Source of the DNA: Lentisphaeria bacterium
Lineage (GTDB): Bacteria > Verrucomicrobiota > Lentisphaeria > Victivallales > UBA1829
Direction of reading: 5' to 3'
Assembly (NCBI GenBank): GCA_017629515.1
Contig: JAGBXB010000002.1
Span: 1 to 49,942 of the forward strand
DNA length: 49,942 nucleotides
Part shown: piece by piece, positions 31,998 through 40,276 of the stretch
How the letters are laid out: each line of letters starts with the position of its first letter
How positions within the stretch are numbered: the stretch's first letter is position 1
Notes under the pieces: generated by a model
Databases searched by the model: none
Seen by the model: the letters and a program-made list of their open reading frames with translations, nothing else
Told to the model about the DNA's origin: nothing
Made by a program: the position numbers and the translations under genes

Positions 31998-33242
31998 ATG
32001 AAAAATCATTGGAAAAAAGGCGCATTGCATTGCCATACATTATGGTCTGACGGCAATACTGTACCGGAAGCAGCAATAAAAATGTTTATGGATAACAATT
32101 ATGATTTTGTATGTTTATCCGATCACAATATTTTTCAGACTGATGAAGATGTATGGCTTCCGGTGCGTCCGGAATCAGGCAAATGGCCGCCGGATCTTTC
32201 CGTAAAGGAATATGAAAGGATCAAAAAATTACTGCCGGAAGGGTGTCTGGAAGAAAAAGATGTTTCTTTCAGAAAATTTGTCCGTCTGAAAACCTTTGCC
32301 CAACTGAAAAAAGAGTGGGAAAGAGAGGGGGAATTTCTCCTTGTCCCCGGTACGGAAATCACTACCGGCGGGGAAACATTCAATATACCGGGAAGAATAC
32401 ACGCTCTGCATTATAATACTTTCAATCTTCCCTGTTCTTTTCCCACCCCGACAGGCGGAGATGCCCTCGCCCTTACAGACAAGGCCCTTGCTCTTTATAA
32501 TGCGACAAAAACTCCCGACAGTTTTTTCATGTTCAATCACCCCTTTTATGTGATGTGGGATGGGGATCCCTGTGTGCTCATCGAACGGGATGAAATAGAA
32601 TTTTTTGAACACAATAATACCGACAGTTCCCCTGTTCCCCAAAACTGGATCTATGAACGGGAAAGATACTGGGATTTTGTTCTTGCCCACAGATTGAGCA
32701 GGGGCAAAAGGATGCTGTACGGCACCTCCACATCCGATTCCCATTTTTACGATCCGGAAAGCATCGGGAAAAGCGGTTATTTCGATACCGGATTCGTCAT
32801 GGTGGATTGTGAAAAAGAGTTCACCATAGAAAATATCGTTGACAGTATGAGAAAAGGGGATTTTTACAGCAGTACCGGCACATTGTTTGAGGAAATCTCT
32901 TTCGATAAGAAAACCGGCACACTTTATGTAAAAGTACAACCGGAGGAAAATGTGCATTACCGTATCGACTTTTTTGTTACAAAAAAGAATTTTGACAGGA
33001 GAATGATCATAAAGGAATTCCCCTTTGAAAATCCTGCCGCCTTTTCCCGCACCTTACCGGTAATGCCGGAGGATGTGGGGATAATTGCAGAAAGCATCAA
33101 TGGTATGGAAGGAGTTTACACTCTGAAAGAAGATGATCTGTATGTAAGAAGTGTCATCACCTCTTCCCGGAAAGGCAGACTGACAAAATCGACTCTTTAC
33201 CCTGAATTTGAAACAGCGTGGACACAACCTTACAGAAAGTAA
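31998..33242 (+). CDS. PHP-domain phosphoesterase-like protein
   Basis: A 414-residue protein of the PHP superfamily, metal-dependent hydrolases usually acting on phosphoesters. The N-terminal metal-site motif is ALHCHTLWSDG with His11, His13 and Asp18; LSDHNIF (the Asp-His metal pair), LVPGTEITTGGE and MFNHPFYV supply the other ligands, and TSTSDSHFYD contains the late Asp-x-His. The C-terminal 100 residues form a beta-rich extension not seen in minimal PHP proteins. No signal peptide. AAAAAGGATG lies 8 bases before the ATG. The glycosidase gene begins three bases after its stop, so they form a two-gene unit. Substrate unknown. Confidence 0.8.
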   Translation: MKNHWKKGALHCHTLWSDGNTVPEAAIKMFMDNNYDFVCLSDHNIFQTDEDVWLPVRPESGKWPPDLSVKEYERIKKLLPEGCLEEKDVSFRKFVRLKTFAQLKKEWEREGEFLLVPGTEITTGGETFNIPGRIHALHYNTFNLPCSFPTPTGGDALALTDKALALYNATKTPDSFFMFNHPFYVMWDGDPCVLIERDEIEFFEHNNTDSSPVPQNWIYERERYWDFVLAHRLSRGKRMLYGTSTSDSHFYDPESIGKSGYFDTGFVMVDCEKEFTIENIVDSMRKGDFYSSTGTLFEEISFDKKTGTLYVKVQPEENVHYRIDFFVTKKNFDRRMIIKEFPFENPAAFSRTLPVMPEDVGIIAESINGMEGVYTLKEDDLYVRSVITSSRKGRLTKSTLYPEFETAWTQPYRK

Positions 33243-33245
33243 AAT

Positions 33246-35924
33246 ATGAAAAACGAAACAGTAAAAAATTTGTGCCGCAAATGGCGGCAAACCGATACCC
33301 ATGACAACATCTCTCTTCCGGATTGGGGCCCTTATTCCAAAAGATTTTTCGGTTCTTCCCATATTGGTGAAAAAGAAACCGGCAACCGTTTTGATTTTTT
33401 TGCCATCCCCTCCCTCTACCGGAGAATGCCCTTCCTTCCGGAAGCAAAAGCGCCTTTCAATTATCTGCCCTGGGAGACAAGTAAAGATCTTTCTTTTTAT
33501 TCCTACCGGCAGCAGCTTATGTGGAAAGATCAAATCTATATGCAGGGCTCTTTCGCACTTCTTCCGGGGGGAGAAAGTGTACTTTGCCGTTACACTCTTG
33601 TCAACAATCTGGATATGGAAATAGAGTTTGCGCTGCATCTTTTTTCCATGCTTGCCATGAATCCCATGGAAAAAATACGCCTTGTATCCTCCCCGGATTC
33701 CCTGTGGCTGAATTGCGATGAGTACTCTTTTCTTTCCATGAAACACTCTTCCTTTTACGAAGGACAGAATGTGGATGGGTTCCGCCCCGGCATCCGGAAT
33801 CATGCTGATGCTGTTTCCAATACAGTTCTTGCGCTGGGGTTTGGCACAAATCCTGGAGATAAAGCAGAGTGGACTTTGCAGGAAAACATACAGGAAAAAG
33901 ATGTATATATCCGCTGTTCTTTTACAGGAAAGATCTTCCTTTTGCTTAATGGAGAAAAACTGGCATTGGAAAGCAGTACAAAGGATTTTACACTTTTCCA
34001 TGCCGGAAAAATTTCCGGGAACAAACTTGTTCTTTCCTTTGCGTCCCCGGTCGGAGAGGAAAATGATTTTCTCCTTGACGGTATTTGCATCGGGAAAAAG
34101 GCGCAAATGGAGAAAACGCAATATTGTCAGATCCCGGAAGTAACGGAAAGCAGAAAAAGTGAAAACTCTCTGATTCTCAAATTTCCCGGTTCACCTATCC
34201 ATTATGCCGTGCGTTTTGACCGGAAAGAATCTCTGAAAAGAGTTATGGCTGTACCGGATCTCGTTGATCACTTCAAAACATACAGCAATATTGCCGGAGA
34301 CCCCACAAGTCCCTATTACAATGTCATCCGCGGAGAGGACGCCGGATTCGATATATGTTTACAGCCTTTGAAAGTGAAAGGGGGAAGCAGGGAAGATATT
34401 TTTGTCCTTGTGGCAAAAGGCAACATAAGAGAGGAAGCAGAAAATCTCCTTGCAGAAAAAATCTCCTTCACCCCGTCAAAATGCCGTTCCACCTTTGCAA
34501 ACGCAGAAAAAAATATTCCGGAAATTGCGGAAACAGCCTATACTTTCAGCCAGAAACGCATGCAGAGTGTGATCATGACGAATATCGTCTATCCCATCCG
34601 GCTGGGGAAAGAATATATCCGCCATTTCACCCCCGGCAGATTCTGGGATTGTCTTTATACATGGGATTCGGGTTTTACCGGTTTGGGGTTGCTGGAAACA
34701 GCACCGGAAAGAGCGGCAGAGTGCCTGAATACTTATACTTATCCGGAAGAACATAAAGAAGCTGCCTTTGTCCGGCATGGAACGCCGCTACCTACCCAGA
34801 TATTGTTGTTCCATGAATTGATGAACCGGAGCTGTTCCAAAGATTTTCTCCGGTATTTTTACCCCAGAGTAAAAAAGATGCACGATTTTTTAAGTGGGAT
34901 CGATCCGGCATCCAATACCGGTAAATTCAGCAAAAACGGGATCTTGCGGTCATGGAAATACGGTTATAATTCCGGCGGCTGGGATGATTATCCGGCACAG
35001 AGTTATGTGCATAAAAATCAGGCGCATCACATTCTTCCTGTGATCACAACGGCATTTTCCATCCGCACAGCAAAGATCCTTGCTGCCTGGGCGGAAGAGT
35101 TGAATAAAAAAGAGGATATGCAATTATACCGCACCCAATCGGCAAAATTAAGCAGTGCGCTGCAAAAATATGCGTGGAATGAGGCAAGCGGATATTTCAG
35201 TTATATGCGTTACGATGAAGAGGGAAATTATCAGGGGCATTTCCTGATGGAAGACGGTACCGACTGGAACATGGGGCTGGATGGAGTTTCACCCCTGATC
35301 GCAGGCGAGGTAACAAAGGAACAGCATAAGATATTGTGGCAGAAATTGCGTTCCACAAAGCATTTCCGTTCCAAGACGGGGATTTCCACCGTGGATATGA
35401 GTGCGCCCTACTTTAAAAACGATGGTTACGCCAACGGGGTGAACTGGACAGCCTTTGAATATTTCCTGTGGAAAACAGCATTGGATGATGCCCAGTTTAC
35501 AGACGCCTGGAATATTGCACAGCCGGCTTTGGAATTATGGCAGAAAGAGTGTGAAACATTCTATGGGTGTTTTGAGCATTTTGTCATCCGCAGCGGGCGG
35601 GGCAATGGCTGGCCGCATTTTTCCAGTTTTTCCACGCCTTATTGCTGTTATTTCCATGCTTTTTACACTCCAGGCAGAGTGACGACCGGCTTTGATACTC
35701 TTGTTCTTGCCAATTCTCTTACTTCTTCCGGGGGAAGTATCCGCATAAAAAATACTGCTGCAAAAGGCGGCAGCTTCGGTATACTTCTTTCTCTGGAAAA
35801 AGGGGAATATTCTTTCCAATTTGACGGCAAAAGCATCAAAGGAAACAAACGTCTGACTTCTTTATGGGAAATAGCCCTCCCCAAAGGCGCAAAAGGCGTC
35901 CTGAAAGTGGAAAAACTTTCCTGA
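33246..35924 (+). CDS. (Alpha/alpha)6-barrel glycosidase-like protein (MGH1/GH63-type)
   Basis: An 892-residue protein without signal peptide. The N-terminal 400 residues look like a beta-sandwich; the rest contains motifs of six-hairpin glycosidases such as GH63, GH37 and GH15: RFWDCLYTWDSGFTGLGLLE (the first catalytic region, with aromatic and acidic residues), SWKYGYNSGGWDDYPAQSY, and DGYANGVNWTAFEYFLWKTA, typical of the last barrel helices. The C-terminus is a small beta domain. These families hydrolyse alpha-glucosides or mannosylglycerate-like substrates; the substrate here cannot be read. It is translationally linked to the PHP gene and followed by a terminator shared with the convergent zinc-ribbon genes. 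Confidence 0.7.
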   Translation: MKNETVKNLCRKWRQTDTHDNISLPDWGPYSKRFFGSSHIGEKETGNRFDFFAIPSLYRRMPFLPEAKAPFNYLPWETSKDLSFYSYRQQLMWKDQIYMQGSFALLPGGESVLCRYTLVNNLDMEIEFALHLFSMLAMNPMEKIRLVSSPDSLWLNCDEYSFLSMKHSSFYEGQNVDGFRPGIRNHADAVSNTVLALGFGTNPGDKAEWTLQENIQEKDVYIRCSFTGKIFLLLNGEKLALESSTKDFTLFHAGKISGNKLVLSFASPVGEENDFLLDGICIGKKAQMEKTQYCQIPEVTESRKSENSLILKFPGSPIHYAVRFDRKESLKRVMAVPDLVDHFKTYSNIAGDPTSPYYNVIRGEDAGFDICLQPLKVKGGSREDIFVLVAKGNIREEAENLLAEKISFTPSKCRSTFANAEKNIPEIAETAYTFSQKRMQSVIMTNIVYPIRLGKEYIRHFTPGRFWDCLYTWDSGFTGLGLLETAPERAAECLNTYTYPEEHKEAAFVRHGTPLPTQILLFHELMNRSCSKDFLRYFYPRVKKMHDFLSGIDPASNTGKFSKNGILRSWKYGYNSGGWDDYPAQSYVHKNQAHHILPVITTAFSIRTAKILAAWAEELNKKEDMQLYRTQSAKLSSALQKYAWNEASGYFSYMRYDEEGNYQGHFLMEDGTDWNMGLDGVSPLIAGEVTKEQHKILWQKLRSTKHFRSKTGISTVDMSAPYFKNDGYANGVNWTAFEYFLWKTALDDAQFTDAWNIAQPALELWQKECETFYGCFEHFVIRSGRGNGWPHFSSFSTPYCCYFHAFYTPGRVTTGFDTLVLANSLTSSGGSIRIKNTAAKGGSFGILLSLEKGEYSFQFDGKSIKGNKRLTSLWEIALPKGAKGVLKVEKLS

Positions 35925-35929
35925 ATCCC

Positions 35930-35990
35930 AACTTTCTCCCGTCCTGTCCGGCTTGTCCGACAAGTCTGACAGAGCGGGGAAGTTCTTTTA
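35930..35990. terminator. Convergent terminator region (nested hairpins)
   Basis: AACTT and CCCG (35930-35941) pair with CGGG and AAGTT (35975-35984), with inner CTGTC/GACAG and CTTGTC/GACAAG stems, then CTTTT. It lies between the glycosidase gene and the end of the convergent zinc-ribbon operon. Confidence 0.55.
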
Positions 35991-36659
35991 CAAATCGAGA
36001 GAAAGTTCTCCCATAGTTCTTTCCAATTCTTTCATATTTTTTTTGAACTCCCGTTCATATTCCTTTGACGCATTCTGCATAAGTTCTTCATAATTCTTTT
36101 TCCATTCTTTCATATATTCTTCATGCGTTTTAGCGGCATAACTCTTGTAATTATTTGATTTTGATACAGCAGGAATCGTCGGCAAGCTCAAGTTCGGCTT
36201 ATAATGATTGGATTTCTGTTCAGTAAAAATTCTTCTTAAAGTCCATTCCGTTTTCAATACTTTGTACCCCACACTGGTAAAAATCAAAAACAGAATCAAA
36301 GTTAGAGAAATAATACTCCAGGCAAGAAAAGTAATAGCAGAAGCTAATTTTTTCTGAAAAAACATATCACTGCTTGATTCAAAACTTCCATGATCAACCA
36401 TATTTATATTTTGCGGTGGCACAGAAATTGTATTTATTACCGGTTCTTTACACATTACCGGCTCTTTACACATTACCGGTTCTTTGTACTTTTCCTGATT
36501 ACCCGATATTTCTGAATTTATACTTGTTTCAGCACCCCCTGAATCAGGATAAGGTACGATTTTATTTTTACAGACAGGACATTCTATTTCCACACAGTGT
36601 ATTTCATCGGGACAATCAAGATTCTGATTACAAAATGGACAAACGAAATTAAAACTCAT
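35988..36659 (-). CDS. Zinc-ribbon membrane protein with coiled-coil tail
   Basis: A 223-residue protein. It opens with a four-Cys zinc ribbon CPFCNQNL...CPVCKNKI (two CxxC pairs), followed by a low-complexity linker that contains three near-identical copies of EPVMCK. One membrane segment follows (ITFLAWSIISLTLILFLIF, about 105-125). The last 90 residues are rich in Glu, Lys and Tyr in a heptad-like pattern (EEYMKEWKKNYEELMQNASK), probably a coiled coil. It has the N-terminal ribbon of three neighbouring proteins but a different tail, and lies last in the minus-strand unit. AAAGGAG is just upstream of the ATG. No function is known to me. Confidence 0.7.
   Translation of the reverse strand: MSFNFVCPFCNQNLDCPDEIHCVEIECPVCKNKIVPYPDSGGAETSINSEISGNQEKYKEPVMCKEPVMCKEPVINTISVPPQNINMVDHGSFESSSDMFFQKKLASAITFLAWSIISLTLILFLIFTSVGYKVLKTEWTLRRIFTEQKSNHYKPNLSLPTIPAVSKSNNYKSYAAKTHEEYMKEWKKNYEELMQNASKEYEREFKKNMKELERTMGELSLDL
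36436..36489 (-). repeat. Three tandem 18-bp repeats inside the zinc-ribbon gene
   Basis: The unit ATTACCGGTTCTTTACAC (plus strand) occurs three times in tandem with one or two changes per copy. It encodes repeated EPVMCK in the linker of the 223-residue protein and keeps the frame, so copy number could vary by slippage. Confidence 0.8.
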
Positions 36660-36678
36660 AATTTTCTCCTTTATACAT

Positions 36679-37035
36679 TCAAGGTTGCAACACTATAAAA
36701 GGATATACAGGAACATTCCTGAAAATCCAATACAACACGATACAGCATAATACAGACCACCCCAGCGATCTGTTTTTTCCAAATTCAGGCTTTACCGCAA
36801 GTATTAAAAGCAAAACACAAAAAGGAACAAGAATAATATTTCTTTTGAGCGCTGTTAAAATATCTCCATGAAGAAACGCATATACCGCTCTGCCGGTTCC
36901 ACAACCGGGACAGAAAAGCCCGCTTATCCTGTATAACAGACATTCCGGCATAATTTTTGTTGTTTCCGGGTCATTGCAATAAAGATACAATAAACCGGAA
37001 ACAACAAGTATTCCTGCAAGTCCGTATTTCAGCAT
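36679..37035 (-). CDS. DUF2752-like membrane protein
   Basis: A 118-residue protein with three or four hydrophobic helices (KYGLAGILVVSGLLYLY, NIILVPFCVLLLILAV, WSVLCCIVLYWIF). The family marker FCPGCGTGRAVYAFLHGDI, with CxGCGxxRA, is characteristic of DUF2752. The chosen ATG at 37035 lies 7 bases inside the end of the preceding gene; an ATG at 37050 is equally possible, and the open frame to 37140 starts only at TTG. No ribosome site is visible, so coupling to the upstream gene is likely. DUF2752 proteins are small integral membrane proteins of unknown function. Confidence 0.75.
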   Translation of the reverse strand: MLKYGLAGILVVSGLLYLYCNDPETTKIMPECLLYRISGLFCPGCGTGRAVYAFLHGDILTALKRNIILVPFCVLLLILAVKPEFGKNRSLGWSVLCCIVLYWIFRNVPVYPFIVLQP

Positions 37036-37496
37036 AAGAGAGCCGCGCATACAGCAGCAAGGATAACAAGCGGGAACACCGCCAATGATAAGAAGAACCA
37101 AACTTCCGCATTGTGAGATGCCCGTAAAGCCCCCTCCCAATTCTTCTGTATTTTCAAATTATTTACCTGCGTTGCCCAATAAAATGAAACAAGCCCTAAA
37201 GGCCAAAAGAAAAACAGTATTGCTATAACCGCTTTTGTCATATGGTTGGGGATATAATTATTTTCCCCGGCAGAATAATAAGTTTCCACAGGCGTATATA
37301 CCTGATTATTCCAACCTTTTGTAAACTGATTTTCATTATTGAGTTGAATGTTGATACCGGGGAGGCCTTTTAGAGGTGTCTCTTTCATAATAATAAAAAT
37401 TTTTGAACAATTGGGACATTCTGCTTGTAATCCTTCCCAACCATCTTCCGCTTTCACTTTCTGATGACAGAAAGAACAATGTGTTTTAAAACTCAT
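37029..37496 (-). CDS. Zinc-ribbon plus CD225/dispanin-like membrane protein
   Basis: A 155-residue protein with an N-terminal zinc ribbon (CSFCHQKVK...CPNCSKIF), a polar linker containing INIQLNNENQF, then the two-helix CD225-like unit NYIPNHMTKAVIAILFFFWP, LGLVSFYWATQVNNL and EGALRASHNAEVWFFLSL. It is a close relative of the next gene upstream, sharing ribbon, linker and tail. The start at 37496 was chosen because homology to its neighbour (MSFK) begins there; the open frame runs further up to 37577. The ribosome site is weak. Eukaryotic CD225 proteins (IFITM) alter membrane properties; a bacterial role is unknown. Confidence 0.75.
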   Translation of the reverse strand: MSFKTHCSFCHQKVKAEDGWEGLQAECPNCSKIFIIMKETPLKGLPGINIQLNNENQFTKGWNNQVYTPVETYYSAGENNYIPNHMTKAVIAILFFFWPLGLVSFYWATQVNNLKIQKNWEGALRASHNAEVWFFLSLAVFPLVILAAVCAALLC

Positions 37497-37513
37497 TTTT
37501 TTCTCATGAAAAC

Positions 37514-37963
37514 TTATTGAGCAGCCGCAATTATGATACCAAGCACAAAAGAACTTATCACAGCTATCGTGCACCACAAATTCACATTTTCCGAAGCCTT
37601 TTCTGCTCCGATATAATCACCTTTTCGCAGTAAATTATCCACCTGGGTAGCATAAATAATCGGAACAATGCCTAATGGCAGTGTGCAAAACAGAAGAACA
37701 AGAACGGCTCTGACCATGTGATTAGGCACATGTTTAGGTTGTTGAAATCCCATGGGGGGAATATACGCCTGATTATTCTGGCCTTTCGCAAACTGATTTT
37801 CATTATTGATCTGAATATTAATGACCGGGGGAATTGCATTATTTTCCGGTTTCATGATCATAAATATTTTAGAACAGCACGGACATTCGGCCTGCTGCCC
37901 CTGCCACTCTTCTTCCGCTTCCACATTCTGATTACAGAACGGACATCGCATTTTAAAACTCAT
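37514..37963 (-). CDS. Zinc-ribbon plus CD225/dispanin-like membrane protein
   Basis: A 149-residue protein with an N-terminal CPFCNQNVE...CPCCSKIF zinc ribbon, a linker with VINIQINNENQF, and a clear CD225 unit: HVPNHMVRAVLVLLFCTLPL, GIVPIIYATQVDNLLRKGDY, IGAEKASENVNLWCTIAVIS and a final hydrophobic helix. The LPLGIV and GDYxGAxxAS features are the family hallmark. AAGGAG precedes the ATG. Its sequence is so like the 155-residue neighbour that tandem duplication is likely. Confidence 0.8.
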   Translation of the reverse strand: MSFKMRCPFCNQNVEAEEEWQGQQAECPCCSKIFMIMKPENNAIPPVINIQINNENQFAKGQNNQAYIPPMGFQQPKHVPNHMVRAVLVLLFCTLPLGIVPIIYATQVDNLLRKGDYIGAEKASENVNLWCTIAVISSFVLGIIIAAAQ

Positions 37964-37980
37964 TTTTCTTTCTCCTTCAT

Positions 37981-38409
37981 TTATTTATTGTTTAACAGTA
38001 ATCTGATTATTATATACATGTAGGGGCTGTAACCTATAAAAAATGCAATCACGATATGTAATTGCATATTATTTGCCTTGATCGGATACTTTTTCTTCCA
38101 TTTGTAATAGAAAATATCTGCAACGATCAGCCCTACAAGGTTTATACAGGGAATCACTATTCCTGCATATATCAATATTATCTGCCAAACAGTAAGATCT
38201 TCCAAACTACCGTTTGCTGCAACCGGAGTTTTTGAGTAAGAATTTTGTGGATTCTGGTGTTGTTGATGGTTCTGCTGATGGCACGCTTGTTCTGAATAAG
38301 GAAGAGTAATTTTTACTTGACAGTAAGGACATTCTGTTTGCATCCCCTGCCATTCTTCTTTGAATTGCATTGTGTTTTTACAATTCTGACATTTAAATAA
38401 GATTGTCAT
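37981..38409 (-). CDS. Zinc-ribbon protein with two membrane helices
   Basis: A 142-residue protein: zinc ribbon CQNCKNTMQ...CPYCQVKI, a Gln/His/Asn-rich linker (HQQNHQQHQNPQNS), and two hydrophobic helices (IILIYAGIVIPCINLVGLIV and IVIAFFIGYSPYMYIIIRLL) joined by a basic loop. It shares the EEWQGMQTECPYC ribbon with its neighbours but not the CD225 tail. The ATG at 38409 was chosen because the ribbon starts at residue 8. A longer frame up to 38502 would add an unrelated GC-rich N-terminal stretch. AAGG lies 8 bases upstream. It is probably the first gene of the minus-strand unit. Confidence 0.7.
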   Translation of the reverse strand: MTILFKCQNCKNTMQFKEEWQGMQTECPYCQVKITLPYSEQACHQQNHQQHQNPQNSYSKTPVAANGSLEDLTVWQIILIYAGIVIPCINLVGLIVADIFYYKWKKKYPIKANNMQLHIVIAFFIGYSPYMYIIIRLLLNNK

Positions 38410-38739
38410 ACATTTGTACCTTGTTGGGTTGTTCACCGGGGCACAAAAAAAGTGCACCCCAGACTCATAACGCCTCCACACGCCTACCACAGCGTCCAAC
38501 AAGAATTACGAAGCAGGAATGCACCATACGCAATATATGAGTATGGTACAAAATCATCTTCTTTCCTGTTGGCTCATTTCTTTAGGTGGTAGTTTGTGGA
38601 AGCAAGCCGAAAATTTTAATACTGTTTATTGTTCAGATTTCAGTTTTTCAGTTTTTTTTCTCCTTATGTAAGTATTGCATAATTATTACGACAGTGACAA
38701 TATATTACCAAATTATTATTTTACAAGTTGAAAGAAAAA
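38410..38739. other. Non-coding stretch between zinc-ribbon unit and tsaC
   Basis: About 330 bases without a supported gene. It contains a GC-rich patch (38435-38500) with an imperfect hairpin around an A7 run (38438-38460), and a 7-bp inverted repeat ACCATAC/GTATGGT (38523-38529 with 38541-38547). An AT-rich end with CTGAAA repeats on the minus strand follows (38635-38655). No tRNA or clear terminator was found. Confidence 0.5.
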
Positions 38740-39333
38740 TTATTTTTGTATTTTTTCTTCGATCTCTTCTTTCTTTATTGCGCCTTCACGGAGAAACTTT
38801 ATTTCATCTCCATCCACATATACAACAGTGGAAGAACAACTTTCTGCGGGAATCGCGCCACCGTCAATCACAAGTGAGGCTTCCCCGTCCAGCGTGGCAA
38901 GAGCTTCTTTGACCGATAACGCAGGCGGCGTGCCGGATAAATTGGCACTTGTCTGGGCAAGGGCTTTGCCATAGGCTTGAAGCAATTTCTGCATAAAAGG
39001 ATGGTCGGGCATACGGAATCCGAATGTCCCGCCCTCCCCGTCCGGAATAACAAGAGTCAACGCTCCCGGCATAAAATGTTCCATAAGCAAAAGTGCCTTG
39101 CCGGAAAGTTTGCAATGAGAGGGTACTGCCGCCATATCCGGTAGAAATGCTCCCAGAAGTTTACTTTTTTCCCGCTTTTTCAAGGCATAGATCTTTTCTC
39201 TGGCCGCCATATTTTCATAATCACAGACAAGTCCGTAAACTGTTTCCGTCGGAACGAGCAATACACCCCCGGCGCCAAGTATTTCCACACATTTTTCGAT
39301 GATACCGCAAGTACCTTCTTTCAAAACTTCCAT
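38740..39333 (-). CDS. tsaC: L-threonylcarbamoyladenylate synthase (YrdC/Sua5 family)
   Basis: Makes threonylcarbamoyl-AMP from threonine, bicarbonate and ATP for the t6A37 modification of ANN-decoding tRNAs. The 197-residue YrdC fold shows LLVPTETVYGLVCDYEN, IYALKKREKSKLL, FMPGALTLVIPDGE, FRMPDHPFMQKLL and LAQTSANLSGTPP, all family signatures. GAGGAAT lies 7 bases upstream and ispH ends one base before its ATG, so the pair is translated from one message. It has no Sua5 C-terminal domain, so TsaC type rather than Sua5. No good terminator follows. Confidence 0.95.
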   Translation of the reverse strand: MEVLKEGTCGIIEKCVEILGAGGVLLVPTETVYGLVCDYENMAAREKIYALKKREKSKLLGAFLPDMAAVPSHCKLSGKALLLMEHFMPGALTLVIPDGEGGTFGFRMPDHPFMQKLLQAYGKALAQTSANLSGTPPALSVKEALATLDGEASLVIDGGAIPAESCSSTVVYVDGDEIKFLREGAIKKEEIEEKIQK

Positions 39334-39334
39334 T

Positions 39335-40261
39335 TTATTCCTCTGTATTTTCCATTAAATAAAATTCATCCGTATCCAGCAATCTTTTCACAAGGGTTTC
39401 CACATGATATTCCGGAGCCGAAGCGCCGGAAGTTATGCCAACAGTTTCACATTTGGAAAGATCGGGAAATACAAATTTTTCCGGATCCGGAACAAGAAAA
39501 GACATTTTTCCGCAATCTTTTACGATTTCTACAAGTCTGCGGGAATTGGAACTTTTTTCAGAGCCGGCAACAAAAACCATATCACATTTCTGCGCAAGAA
39601 ACTTTACTGCATCCTGTCTTTCTTTCGTTGCATAACATACATCGGCAGCTATTTCCAGATTTGCCAATTTTTCGGCAAGAAGTTCCTTCATCTTTTTCAC
39701 CAATCCCGCAGACATCGTCGTCTGGGATAAACACCCGAAAGGAGTTTTCTTTTTTTCCTCACTGCTTAAAGAAGCAAGGAAAGATTTTACCTCATTCTCA
39801 TCCTGTAAAATCGTTACCTTTCCTTCCACTCTTCCTGCGATCCCTTCTGTTTCCCGGTGTCCTCTTTTCCCAAGAAGAAGAATACTCAAATTCCTTTTTT
39901 CAAAATCTTCTGCCGTTTTATGCAATTTTTTCACAATGGGACAAGTGGCATCCACAATATTTTTACAGACTTTTTCAGAGCGTTTTTCCACATCCGGGGA
40001 AACCCCATGGGCGCTGAATATGAGTGTGGAGGCGTTTACCGCTTCTTCCGGTTCATCAATAAAGATGATGCCTTTTTTCCGCAGAGAATTTACTATGGCA
40101 TCATTGTGTACGATTTCATGCAATACACAAATTCTTTTTTCCGTATCCTCTTCTGCCGCTTCCGCAAGCACCTTTTCCACAAGAAAAAGAGCGTTTTTCA
40201 CCCCGGAACAAAAGCCCCGTTTCCCGGCAAGTATGATTTTTTTCTTTGCGGTTTTTCCCAT
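39335..40261 (-). CDS. ispH: 4-hydroxy-3-methylbut-2-enyl diphosphate reductase
   Basis: Last enzyme of the MEP isoprenoid pathway, reducing HMBPP to IPP and DMAPP with a [4Fe-4S] cluster. The three cluster Cys are present: Cys18 in KRGFCSGVKNA, Cys107 in DATCPIV and Cys209 in DVCYATKERQ. Substrate residues His48 (LHEIVHN), His135 (GHRETEG), the SQTTMS loop and the C-terminal GITSGASAPE also match. 308 residues is the usual length. A weak ribosome site precedes the ATG. It lies 15 bases after the deacetylase gene and one base before tsaC. Confidence 0.97.
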   Translation of the reverse strand: MGKTAKKKIILAGKRGFCSGVKNALFLVEKVLAEAAEEDTEKRICVLHEIVHNDAIVNSLRKKGIIFIDEPEEAVNASTLIFSAHGVSPDVEKRSEKVCKNIVDATCPIVKKLHKTAEDFEKRNLSILLLGKRGHRETEGIAGRVEGKVTILQDENEVKSFLASLSSEEKKKTPFGCLSQTTMSAGLVKKMKELLAEKLANLEIAADVCYATKERQDAVKFLAQKCDMVFVAGSEKSSNSRRLVEIVKDCGKMSFLVPDPEKFVFPDLSKCETVGITSGASAPEYHVETLVKRLLDTDEFYLMENTEE

Positions 40262-40276
40262 AAAATGTCTCTTTTT

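Noticed and set aside
38410..38502. Longer N-terminus for the 142-residue zinc-ribbon protein
   Set aside because: The extension starts at a non-ATG-supported site, is compositionally different and contains a hairpin; the ribbon begins right after ATG 38409 as in its paralogues.
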